The notes beneath the pieces were generated by a model. That model was not told the origin of the DNA. It worked only from the letters and a program-made list of their open reading frames with translations, and ran no database searches. A DNA stretch of 64,000 nt from Chrysomallon squamiferum (lineage: Eukaryota; Mollusca; Gastropoda; Neomphalida; Peltospiridae). Positions 25,459 to 36,100 of this stretch are shown piece after piece (positions within the stretch are counted from its first letter, which is position 1; the number at the start of each line of letters is the position of its first letter). The stretch is from contig CM022670.1 of assembly GCA_012295275.1 (NCBI GenBank), positions 24,753,755-24,817,754 of the forward strand, written 5' to 3'. Made by a program: the position numbers and the translations under genes.

Positions 25459-27113
25459 CATAATAATAATAATAAAATGTGTTCTCTAATGATAGAGATA
25501 TCTAACATTATTTTGCTATTATTTAACAAAATTAACCTAGTTCAACCTCACTATTTTAGTCTGAATGTTTTAAGGTAAAACTAATAAACTTTGAGCAATA
25601 TTAATCGCTTTGGGCAGCTGTAATAAAAGTGACTTTGAAGAAAAGGTTTATTCATCTTCATTCTGATTTTATATAAAAATAATATTTAATAAGCCGTAAG
25701 GGTAACATTTATCAATAAACAGGAAAAGGTTTTTAAATTAAAATTCTGACTTAAATTTAAAATGTATCTTTGGTGATATGAAGAAATAATCTAAACACAC
25801 ACGACAAACTTCAAAATTATGTTTTATCATTATTTTATTATCTTTGTTACTATTTATTTATTATTGTTATTTTTGATTAACAATGAAGTACAAAGAGCAA
25901 CAAAAATAGAACAGATTAAAAACATATGGATGCCACCTTTTTTTTTTTTTTTTATAGTCATAGTGATATCAATTACAAAGCTTATTTATTCTAAGCTTTC
26001 CTCTCAGGTCACAAAAAATAGTTATAGATCAGTCCATCATCACATATCAAGCATTTCTGTTTAACCTTTTGCAACAATATTATTTTAATTCTCATTGTCT
26101 GTTATGACTAACAGCAGATCACCATAACAATAAAATAATAACTTACAAATATAAAGAATTTGATTACACTATTTATTCGTACAGCCAAAAATGTAAACTT
26201 TATATTGTATTTAGTGTATAAAAATTTTGTGTTAATTTCATTTTATATATTTTTTTTTTTCCCCAATATTTATTAAAAACAAAGAAGAAAAAAAAAAAAA
26301 AATGAAAAAGAAGAAATGTTGGAGCGGAAATAAATATATTTAATCTAATATTAACTGTGATTACACATTCAAACAGAGCTGGAATGTACATCTAGCACTA
26401 TCAGAATTTAAAGTAATAACTGCAAATTTGAAACCAGTTTTAATTCTTATGTATCTCCAATAAATGTAGATTAATTTAAAAAAAAAAAATTCAAACTTCA
26501 AAAAATAATTCAAACTTCAAAAAAATAAAATAAAAAAATAAAATAAAATAATATAAAATGAAAAAAATAACGAAAAAATATAAATAAATAAATAATAACA
26601 ACGACATTTCTGCTTCTTTCAAAGCAACAAACTTGATGCACATGTTTGCTGATTATTACGTGGTACTAATTACATTTAGTAAATGCATTAATTATAATTA
26701 TTAACATTATTTATAATTCATCAAAATTAACTCTATCAACGTCATTATTTAACCTTTGAATAACTATATAATACTATATAAACTTTTTAAATATAAATAT
26801 GCTGTTTTCGTTTTTATATCTTTTATATCAGTTTTCTTTTCCTTTCCTTCCTTCCTTCTCTCTCTCTATTTCTCTTCTCTCTTTGTATTATTTTATTTAT
26901 TTATTTATTTATTTATTTATATTATTTTTTTAAAGACTTTACGTTTTTGACTTATTTTTACGACATCGTTACAATTGAGAAAATGACAAACACCTCTTTT
27001 ATTTCCTTATGAATCATTTGCTTGAAGACATAAATTAGTACACATCCAGTTGCAAGAATAATAACGCCTATAATCCCGCAAAGCGTTGTGCACACAACAG
27101 ATCTTTTAGCCAT
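17767..27113 (-). CDS. SCARB2: LIMP-2/SCARB2-like CD36-family lysosomal membrane protein (CD36-A), complete
   Basis: Thirteen coding exons, minus strand: 26994-27113, 24739-24899, 23680-23824, 23127-23345, 22580-22671, 22033-22082, 21659-21728, 20582-20778, 19697-19815, 19099-19172, 18677-18731, 18257-18415, 17767-17814. They give 502 residues (human LIMP-2 has 478). The start MAKRSVV was chosen because an N-terminal membrane helix follows at once (about residues 12-30), as in the family. An in-frame ATG at 27182 would add 23 residues. Landmarks in order: KGPYTYR (exon 2), HFGLFYG, KNGTDDGVY, DGTMFPPFID and DVCR, then FCTP, DCNP and VCKN supplying the conserved luminal cysteines, FFSSPHF, and FPVLWLSE. 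A second membrane helix follows at about residues 463-480. The tail ends DVDEKQPLLQ, an acidic dileucine signal of the LIMP-2 type that predicts lysosomal delivery by AP adaptors. Many NxS/T sites are expected for the heavily glycosylated luminal domain. The symbol reflects this tail; strict orthology with vertebrate SCARB2 versus CD36/SCARB1 is not proven. Confidence 0.95.
18519..18558. repeat. (CA)20 microsatellite
   Basis: CA run in CD36-A intron 11, about 100 bases upstream (gene sense) of exon 12. Confidence 0.95.
19481..19534. repeat. 27-bp direct tandem repeat, two copies
   Basis: The unit starting CAATTATAACCAAAATAAAC occurs at 19481-19507 and 19508-19534 without mismatch. Lies in CD36-A intron 9. 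It explains the repeated residues in the spurious plus-strand frame here. Confidence 0.9.
20075..20520. repeat. Degenerate ~25-bp minisatellite in CD36-A intron 8
   Basis: Around seventeen diverged units of the form TCTCACACATTCACAATAAC plus TATC occur head to tail. They start roughly 60 bases from the 3' end of exon 8 (20582), i.e. just inside its donor side. Units vary by substitution and small indels. This is a tandem minisatellite, not a CRISPR array. Confidence 0.85.
20850..21030. repeat. Poly-A, (AAAAT)n and (AAAAC)n array
   Basis: A pure A run is followed by pentanucleotide AAAAT units, with blocks of AAAAC near 20960 and 21010. CD36-A intron 7, about 70 bases upstream of exon 8 in gene sense, so it becomes a T-rich tract leading to the exon 8 acceptor. 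Confidence 0.95.
21738..21772. repeat. (AAT)n microsatellite next to CD36-A exon 7
   Basis: AAT run immediately upstream, in gene sense, of the exon 7 acceptor; it takes the place of a normal pyrimidine tract (it reads ATT on the sense strand). Confidence 0.92.
25421..25475. repeat. (AAT)n microsatellite
   Basis: AAT run with a short AACAACAT interruption in CD36-A intron 1. Confidence 0.9.
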
Positions 27114-27319
27114 TTTTCTAAAATCGCTGGAACATGTGACACATGAATCTGCTGCCCTCACAATAATTATAAACAGAAACAAAGTCCCATCACTCTGTTT
27201 TGATCCTGCGCTTGCAGGTAACCGTATCCGACCGTTGATTGTGTCAGTGATAGTTCAATAGCAACAGCGCTAGTAGAAATTGCAGCCAGCGTCTGTATAT
27301 TATATCATTTTAGAAGTAT

Positions 27320-27889
27320 TACCGTATATTTGTATCATTTTAATTTTGTATTTTAAGACAAAAATTGCGTCATTTTAGGTAATACTTGTGTATAAGTCGA
27401 CTGTAGATTCCAGGCACCGTCACTATTTTTAGACCAGTGTGACAGTGCCATGAAGGCCTACATTGTACGCCTACTGTAACATAACTTGCACGAGCTGTAA
27501 CTTGCACGAACATACCATAATAACGTAAATGCATGTATTACACGAGCTATAGCCTAAATCATTGCAAGACGCCGTAAGGCATAACGCCGTACTGACGGTT
27601 TTCTCGCTTTAAAATGTATTTTTATGTCATTAAACGGAAGAATATCATGTTTTACATTCATATTTGGTTTTGTTATTTAATTTTTCAAACCTTTTTATAC
27701 GATAAAATTATATTTTTGAAAAGCTGAAAGACCGCGATTATTTTAGATGCATCCCATAGCAAAAAATAGTCAAAATGGCGACTCTTCAGCAACAGCTACA
27801 AAAGCATTACCTATGTATAAGTCGACCCCCAAAATATTACCTTAATATAGTATCCCAAAAATTCGACTTATACACAAGTATATACGGTA
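27320..27889. mobile_element. MITE-like inverted-repeat element upstream of CD36-A
   Basis: The outer ends are reverse complements: TACCGTATAT at 27320-27329 and ATATACGGTA at 27880-27889. A second inner pair is a perfect 19-base inverted repeat (ATACTTGTGTATAAGTCGA at 27382-27400 against 27863-27881). At the right end the two blocks are contiguous; at the left they are separated by about 52 bases, as if something inserted there. The interior has no ORF of note and more CpG than its surroundings. No clear target-site duplication is visible. Most likely a non-autonomous DNA transposon, about 200 bases upstream of the CD36-A start. Confidence 0.6.
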
Positions 27890-30846
27890 AATAAAAAACA
27901 AAACAAACAATAGAGATGTGACTAACAACTTTAAATTGCACAGAATAACTTTTTTAAAGTATTTTAAATATTTCGTGGTAAAAAGTTAATGTGATTTATA
28001 CATATATGTGTATGTTCGCATGTGCGTTTCATCTTTAACCATAATCTTCTGCAAAACACAAACTCGGATAAAGCTTGAAACCTAATTCAGAAAGGTGTTG
28101 CAGGTAGTGAGGTACTAATTAGGGACAATAAAACGTCTGTAATCATGAGACTAAAAGCACCTAACGGCAGACGCAGGTGTGTTAAGTCGGATATTTAAAA
28201 CAGAAACACAGAACAGTTTTCTTAGCTTTCTACTTGGTGTGATTTGACTGCAAACGAAAGTTATCTATCATTTGACCATTGTTGGTATTTTCTCTGATGG
28301 AGCTAATCAACATTCAAAATAAAAAAATAATAATAATAACCATATTTTAAAAATCAATTATTGATATTAAAAAATAATAATAATAAAATAAAAAGTTATG
28401 TTTTATTTTAAATTCAGCATTCGAGTAAAATTTATTGGATTCATCGAGTTTAATTCGCAAAATAATCGTCTCTGTCTTAGAGTATCAGGAACATCATTTT
28501 CCGTAAGTTTAACAAACGCGAATGGTATGCTGGAAACCATGTTTCATTTTCGGAGCTGAATTGTTTGTCCGAAAACTGATAGCCGTTACTAAATTTAGCA
28601 ATAAAGCGTGATTAGGCGCACCTACCATTCGAACAAACCCTACTATATTTCATTTTAATTTACATAAAAAAAAAATAAAATAATAATAATAATAAAAAAA
28701 ATAAAATAAAATATAATAAAAATTATAAAGGTTTGTAACAAACCCAACATAAATTACCTGTTTTGAATAGTTTTATGACTGAATTCTTTTTATTCACAAA
28801 ACATTGTACAGAAAATGGAAGTAGTAAACCATTAATCAGGGATTCTTCCAACAGTGCATGTAGACTTATTGGTAACTTGCGTACAAACATATTGTTTTCA
28901 GCACACATAATTTATCAGTGTAAACCTATATAACATTTAACATAGGATTTCTTTTCATTTATTTATTTTTCTAAGGGTGCCAAATCTGAGATAGTATGTA
29001 TTCAGCATCCTTTGTTTAGATTTATTAGTCTTATTTCTTTATAATGAATCGTGCCCTTTTTCACTGAAAAACACAGCCATATGTTTAAGCTACTGACAGC
29101 TAAATAACGGAAAGATAGTTTACATTGTTTCATTTGATGGCCTGAATAGCTTGATTGTCATGACATTCTGCATACTAACATACCAGTATAATAGAATAGG
29201 ATAAAAAATAAAACTTGTCTACTGTTGAATCTGATATTGCAGGATTTAAATGGCAGTGGATGCTTGTTTTTTGTGCATATTTATAATTAAAACTTATTCA
29301 ACATGTACTCACTATCCAACCCTAAAAGCAAAATGCTTGAATTTAAACTGTACAAAAGTTGTTGCTAGGTATTTAAATACTATGTCCATCATCAAAAGGC
29401 TTAATACAACAGAGCTGTCTTCCCACTGAGTTATCTCCTTTTATCCTGTAAATCATTACTTTAAGAAATTGTTATTTTAGAGTTAGTAGCTTATATAATA
29501 TAAAGTAAGACCAACAGTTCAAATCAGGTGTATGTTCTCCCAGTTGTATTTCAAAATTCCATTATGGATAAGCTAATGCAAAAATATTCCTGATCCAATA
29601 GCAGACTGCACTTTCAAATTTGTTTTTGTTAACTCAAAATCAATGTAATAATATAAAATTGTCAGAAGTGTGCATTTTATTATGGTGTCCTTCTTTTCAT
29701 CTAAAAATCCAGCTAGAAAATATTCCATTTCTTTGGAAGAAATGAAAGGAGTTATTTGATCAGTTTTATATTGTTTCAAACTAGATACAAAAAATATTCA
29801 ATGTTTTTGACAAGCACTGAAAATAGCAGAAAAATTCATGCAGAAATCCCCAATGTCAATGACAGTTTATTTATATAAAACTGTCAAGTGAAAAAAAAAA
29901 TGCAAAAATGAAATTTAATTCAACTTTACAATTGTCACAGAAATTAAAATAAAAGAAATTAGCATTATATATATATTTTTTTTTCATAATAAAGGTTTCA
30001 TAAGACATTAAGTATTTTCCAGTATTCATATTTGTTTCTTCCAATATAAAATACAGTTGACTGCAAGAAACTAAATGAACCACACAAACTGACTATGAGA
30101 AATCCATATTCAAATTATGTACATAAATATACTATATTTTGCTTTTTATTTCAGAACAATGCCTATAAATTATTGTTTTCTATTCTTTTCATGACCATCT
30201 TTGCACATTTGTTAAAAAAAACATTTTTTTTTTTAAACCATAATTTATTACCCAATCAGTTACAGCTATTTTAAAGTAGGAAAATGTTCTTAAAGCAGAG
30301 TAACTAAAGACACAGTGAGTTCACATATTAATATTTTACTTCTAACAGCAAACCAAATGATACCAGAAACTTAACACAAAGTAATTAACCTTTGAGCTAA
30401 GTAGATAGCAAAGATAAATGTATTATTACTTCAGCAAGCTGAGTTCAGAGTTTGAACATAAACAGATGTTACCAACAGGAAAAGTTTGACTCATCTGAGA
30501 TTAGCAGTATCTCTAAGTAAAGTTGTATTAAGATAATACTGAAAATGAAATGTAAAGCTAGTTGTCTACACAAATAAATATGAAATAATAAACTAAAGTG
30601 TAACTTAGGTAATATGAAGAAATAGTCTAAATGTATTCTGCTTACAACTTACTTCTGTTTGTTTGTTGTTAAGTCTTAATAAAAACTAAATATAACAACA
30701 AGAGCAGGTTTTAAAATATCTCTGTGCCACAATTTTCTGTAGGGCAGGCTACCTTGATCAAGTGTTTGTTTTTATAAATTTCATTATTATTTCATTTTTA
30801 TTATTTTACACAATACACCACAAAGCCTGCAATTTACAAACTACAC

Positions 30847-30857
<11 letters not shown>

Positions 30858-30905
<48 letters not shown>
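30858..30905. repeat. (TA)n microsatellite
   Basis: About 23 TA units in the VPS37A 3' flank. Confidence 0.95.
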
Positions 30906-30912
<7 letters not shown>

Positions 30913-31747
30913 GTTTAACAAAACACAATAAGATTAATGATTCTTTATTCATGTTTTATTAAGCAGTGTATTATACATTATTATTAGAATGGATGACACT
31001 GGTTCATGAAGTTCATCGACTAGATTTCAACATTAACATTTATTTCTGGAATAATTACTTTGAAAGACAATCAATAATTAATTTTTACCTGCAACAAACA
31101 CTTTACTGAAGTACAAGGAAACAATGGATATTAAAATAAAACAAATATACATGTATATTCTTTTTGAAAGAAATAATTAGCAAAGTAGACATATAGACAC
31201 ATAAATTAAATACTTAGTAGCACTTGACAAAACAAACAATTCAATACAGAAAATGAAAGATCTGTGTACAAATTAAAATAAACAGTACAGACATAACTAA
31301 ATAAAACAGGTCTAAACCAGTTTGCACCATGCTCACTTGAACCCTGGAAAGATTTTGAAGCCCCAACCCTAGACTGCTACAAAGCATAAGTCTTAGATCA
31401 TAAAATGTTTAGAACGTACTAGGCCTGAATTGTTGTATTCATTAACAGATTTCACAAAACAAGTCAAATTTTACTTTATTTGTTTTGCATGGATGTCTTA
31501 GCCATGAGCATTAGTTTGCTCTGAAAATTTTATTTTTAATATTAAAAACAAAACATGTGAGGCACACACCCTATGTTGGTAAACACTGACCTAGAGTGAC
31601 CGATTTACACACTACATAAATGCATATTTAATGTGATTCAGTTGCTCATCAGATGTAGTACATTATACATTTTACTTCAACTATTGTATTTTCTACTTAA
31701 CATTAAAAAAAAGTACTACCCTTATTATCACAAGACTGTTGTAAAAA

Positions 31748-32140
31748 TAAATGTTACAAATGCATTAGGTGGATAATTTTGGATTTTATAAATCTCTGAT
31801 TACTATAAAATAGACTAAATTTGCAATAAAACTGAATGAAACTATTATTTTAATTTTAATTTACTACTGCCTATAAATAAATGTTACAAATGCTTTAGGT
31901 GGATAATTTTGGATTTTATAAATCTCTGATTACTATAAAATAGACTAAATTTGCAATAAAACTGAATGAAACTCAATTATTTTAATTTTAATTTACTACT
32001 GCCTATAAATAAATGTTACAAATGCTTTAGGTGGGTAATTTTGGATTTGATAAATCTCTGATTACTATTAAATGGACTAAATTTGCAATAAAGCTGAATG
32101 AAACTCAATTGTTTTAATTTTAATTTACTACTGACTATAC
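31748..32140. repeat. Three-copy ~131-bp tandem repeat
   Basis: Homologous points (ATGTTACAAATGC) lie at 31751, 31881 and 32013, a spacing of 130 and 132 bases. Copies 1 and 2 are nearly identical; copy 3 carries more substitutions (for example GTGGGTAATTTTGG and TTAAATGGAC). Each unit ends TTTACTACTG-CCTATA or similar. Lies about 1 kb beyond the VPS37A stop. Confidence 0.92.
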
Positions 32141-32544
32141 TATGAAAAAAGTCCAAGTTCATTAACAACTGCATAAATCCAGTTTATGTAGTCTCTAGTC
32201 TTTGTGATCTGACAAATATGTGATGTAATCAACAAATATATAAGTTTATTATTCATTTTGTCACCTATCACATTAGTTTTAGTTTATTATGACATAATGG
32301 TGTCAAAACATTTGCAGACGTAAACCCCTTCAATTATCTCATTCATACACACACCATATAAACATTCTGTCACATCAAATAACAGTGTGTGTATGTGCAT
32401 ACATCAATGCTCCCTTACATAGGCAGAAAGATTAAAAAAATATATGAATAGTATTTTAAAACAATAAAAACATGAGATGGAGATGCTAACAATTATTTTT
32501 TGATGATCCATGCATATATAGTTATCATATATGTATAGATATAG

Positions 32545-32564
32545 ATATAGATATAGATATAGAT

Positions 32565-32586
<22 letters not shown>
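32545..32586. repeat. 42-bp perfect palindrome made of ATAGAT/ATCTAT units
   Basis: GATATA units on the left mirror TATATC units on the right around the centre AGATATATCT (32561-32570). Pairing is perfect from 32545 to 32586, after which a plain TA run continues to about 32611. Confidence 0.95.
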
Positions 32587-32616
<30 letters not shown>

Positions 32617-33010
32617 TTTTATTTTTTAGTTTGTTTTTAAAAACAATATCTGCTCATTTTACAATTTAAAAGTGCATTTTGTGTCAATGTGAATGAAGAT
32701 TTTAATTAAAACAAAATATATAATGTTTAAAAACAGCAAGTTTCTTTTGTCGTTAAAATGCTCTTGGCATCATTATGTTCAAAGAGTTAATTCTGAGATT
32801 TAACACAAGAAAGATTTTGTTAGTTATCACTTTCATTTGAAATAAAAAGAAACCTTATCTTTTCAGGATAAAAATAATAATTAAATCTTGAAGCAAAAAA
32901 GTTAACTTATTTTATCTTTACTTTTTATATTGATTTAAGTTAAAAAAAAAAAAAGAAAAAAAATAATTAAGTTACAGTTTATCTTAAAATATACATACAT
33001 AATTTTATGC

Positions 33011-33016
33011 TTTATT
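33011..33016 (-). promoter_or_regulatory. Candidate VPS37A poly(A) signal AATAAA
   Basis: AATAAA on the minus strand, 87 bases past the VPS37A stop. It is the first canonical hexamer after the stop, but the T-rich 3' flank has many others, so a longer 3' UTR is equally possible. Confidence 0.3.
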
Positions 33017-33102
33017 AAGTATCACAAAAAGCAACATATTCTTTGTACTGTTTCTGATTAAATAATGGACTTTGCTGATTGCTGTCTCTGAACTGTAAGT
33101 TA

Positions 33103-36100
33103 TTAATTCATAGATTCCGATGCCATTATGATCTGTGTCAGTTTTTCTTCTTTTGCTTTCCGTAGGTGACACAACTGCAGAAGAAAAAATAAAAATAAAA
33201 TGAGAGTGTGTAGAGCTGAATTACAATCTTTTACTTATTTGTAGTTTAGCACATCTAGTCAAGATAATTCTGACTTGTATGATTTTGATTTTATATGTTG
33301 CTTAATATATAACTGTTTTTCAGTGCTCTTTTATCCTGAACATTTCTTGAAATTGAGATAAAATTATATGGCAGTGGATGAATCAGTAGTAATTTATAAA
33401 CATAAACTAAATGTGTTAATGAGGGATATTTCTAAGGTTAAAATGAAAACAATTAACTGTATACTTTTTGATTCTGTAATATAATGTAAACTTTCAGTGA
33501 AATATTTCTATTTCATATTACAGGAAAAAAAAGAAAAGAATTATGGACAATAATAACAACAATAACAACAACAACAACAAAATAATGATAATAAATAAAT
33601 TTGGTAACAAGATAATAATAAAAAAATATAATCATAATAATCATGGGGTTTAAAATTTAAATATAATGTGATCTAATTACTCTAATAAAACAAAAATAAT
33701 TATGATATAAATGGATGTATTCAAAGCTAAAATAATTTAGCATTAAGCCAAAGCCGTATCTTAATAAAGTAAAAGTGCTGAAACCAAATCTTAAAGGATT
33801 AAAAATTATACTCACAGTTCTTTTATGAAGGAATGACTGTATGAAAGTTTCAATGTCCATTTTTTCTGAGAATAAAGTAAATATTTGTCAATATGTAAAA
33901 TATGGGTTAAGAAAGGAAAACGTTAACAAAAAATAAAATATATCATCTTAAAAATCAGTCTAGCTAAATTTAAAAATGTATTGTCTCAGTTATCTAACAA
34001 ATTTAAGTATTTTTAACATAAAATAAAATCAGAATAAAACAGGATTTTGTGCAACATTGAAATATTTATAACAATAGATTAATCCTAAAAAACAGTTAAA
34101 AATTCATTGTTAAACAAAATTATGATAATAATATTACATTTAATTTTTATATCTATTTCTCTTGGTTATCTATATATCAAATAAATCTCCTAGTTTAAAA
34201 GAAGAATTGCTGCCATCACTCAACACATATTTTGCTTTCATACTTCACTATTAGCAAAAACAGAGATGTATCACAGAGGATATATATAAACATATGTATA
34301 TTTTAAGGTTATTTGTGCACTTTAACAACAACAACAACAGAAGAATTCCTGTTAAAACTCACTGTCTAAGAAATCTTCAGCTATTTGTTCTGTTTCTTCT
34401 TCAGCTTCAAGAACAGCCACTTTGAGATTCGTCTGGATGTGGGTCGGATCAAACTCGTCACAGAGACTCATGTGTTTTTCACAGTTCTTTTCCAGAGAAT
34501 CCTTCAGCTCTTCTAATTCTTTATACTTTACAGCAACAAAAGTAAAACACAGTTACTAACAGACTTAATTTGATCACACTGAAATGTAACCATCTTGTAC
34601 AAAATTACTAAATATACTTTGCATACTTTCAAGTAATTGCTGTGGATTTATGTTGCAGAAGAGGTGTTTTTAATAATAAAATAAAAGTAAAATAACAATA
34701 GGATCCTTGGAGGCTGGTATTTAAAAAAAACAAAAACAAAATATCATGTCGTTTTATAAACAGAAATGTGAGCAAACCCCTGTTAAAAAAATGAGGGTTT
34801 AGCAAGTTAATGATGATTTGCTGAGTCTGTCTGTTTAGAAATAGAAAATGAAAAAAAAACACCAAAAATGTGAAAAATGAAATATGGGAAATAAATAAAT
34901 TGTTTAGTTATTTTAAATTTAATTTTTTTTTTTTTTTTTTATCAGTTGGTAAAGGTTGGTGCAAATTAACAAATAAAACAATATATATATATAATTCACT
35001 CTTTAATGAATAATTTTATCTTTAAAAAGTGTTAAGCAAATTGATTTGCAGCATAAGTAGCACATCAGTATTTAAATGTTTTTTTGAAAAAAGAAATAAA
35101 TATGTTAACTGTACAGAATAATGTAAAATGAAATTTTAAAACAAAAACAAACTTGATAAGACTTACTTTATCAATAAGTGAATGCTTTAGTTCTTGCAGA
35201 TAGGGCTGTTTATCCAAATTTTCCCCTAAAAAATACAAAATGCAAAGACAAAATAAAATTAATAAAAATTGAGAATTTGTTTAAAAGATGAACAATAAAT
35301 TATAAACACACCATGCTAAGCATGAAATAAACAAATTTATAAATGAACAATTCTAAGAGCTGTAAGAATTATAAAAACATTATTTAATCCCCTCCGGAAA
35401 TACATTAATAAAATTATTATTAATAAAAATTAATATATACTGTCAATATATGGAGTGTGTAGAAATTAAAATTTAGTTTTCTGCTAAAAACCAAAACAAA
35501 CAACAAAAAAAAAAAAGAAAAGAAAAGGCAATGCATAAACTCACTAGCAAGAGCCACACACTGGGCAGATAACTGTTCTCTGTCTCGAGCAAACTGGGAG
35601 ATCTCAGGAAGTTCCTGAATTAGTTCCAGCACTTGTTCTTCATTATCTACTAACTGTTGCAGGTCAAATAATCTTTAATTAAAAACAAAATGAATTTTCA
35701 AAACATGCCAACATGTGAAATAATCTCGTTTGAACAGTATTGTTCACAGAAACATGAATAAAGTCAATGAACATGAACACAACATGAGCAGAAAATATGA
35801 TTTAATGACACTGAACTATTTATTTCAATAAATAATACATTGACTGTTAATAACATTACAACTGTTATATCAACAGTTATCTAAAAGCAAACAAATGTCC
35901 TAGTATGTGAAAGCAAAATTTTCTGCCTATAGATTACTTTTAACAAAAAAAATGTCAGATCATTTTCTACATCTTTCGCACTACAGGGAGGAAAGATCAT
36001 ATCTATTTCTCTTAATATTCAAGAAAAAGAAAATGTATTCATTAATTCAGACAAAAATATTTAACCTATACTGACATTGCGTCATATATAAATATATATA

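Larger units (their letters stand above)
27114..33102. other. Intergenic: CD36-A 5' flank and VPS37A 3' flank
   Basis: No coding exon recognised. The first 200 bases should hold the CD36-A promoter and 5' UTR, followed by the MITE-like element. From about 28.7 to 33.1 kb the plus strand is A-rich, i.e. T-rich in the sense of VPS37A, as expected of a 3' UTR. Contains a long TA run, a three-copy tandem repeat and a palindrome, listed separately. Confidence 0.5.

Noticed and set aside
27114-27182. Upstream in-frame start extending CD36-A by 23 residues
   Set aside because: The added residues would place extra sequence before the family-typical short cytoplasmic N-terminus; the ATG at 27113 fits CD36-family starts and matches CD36-B.
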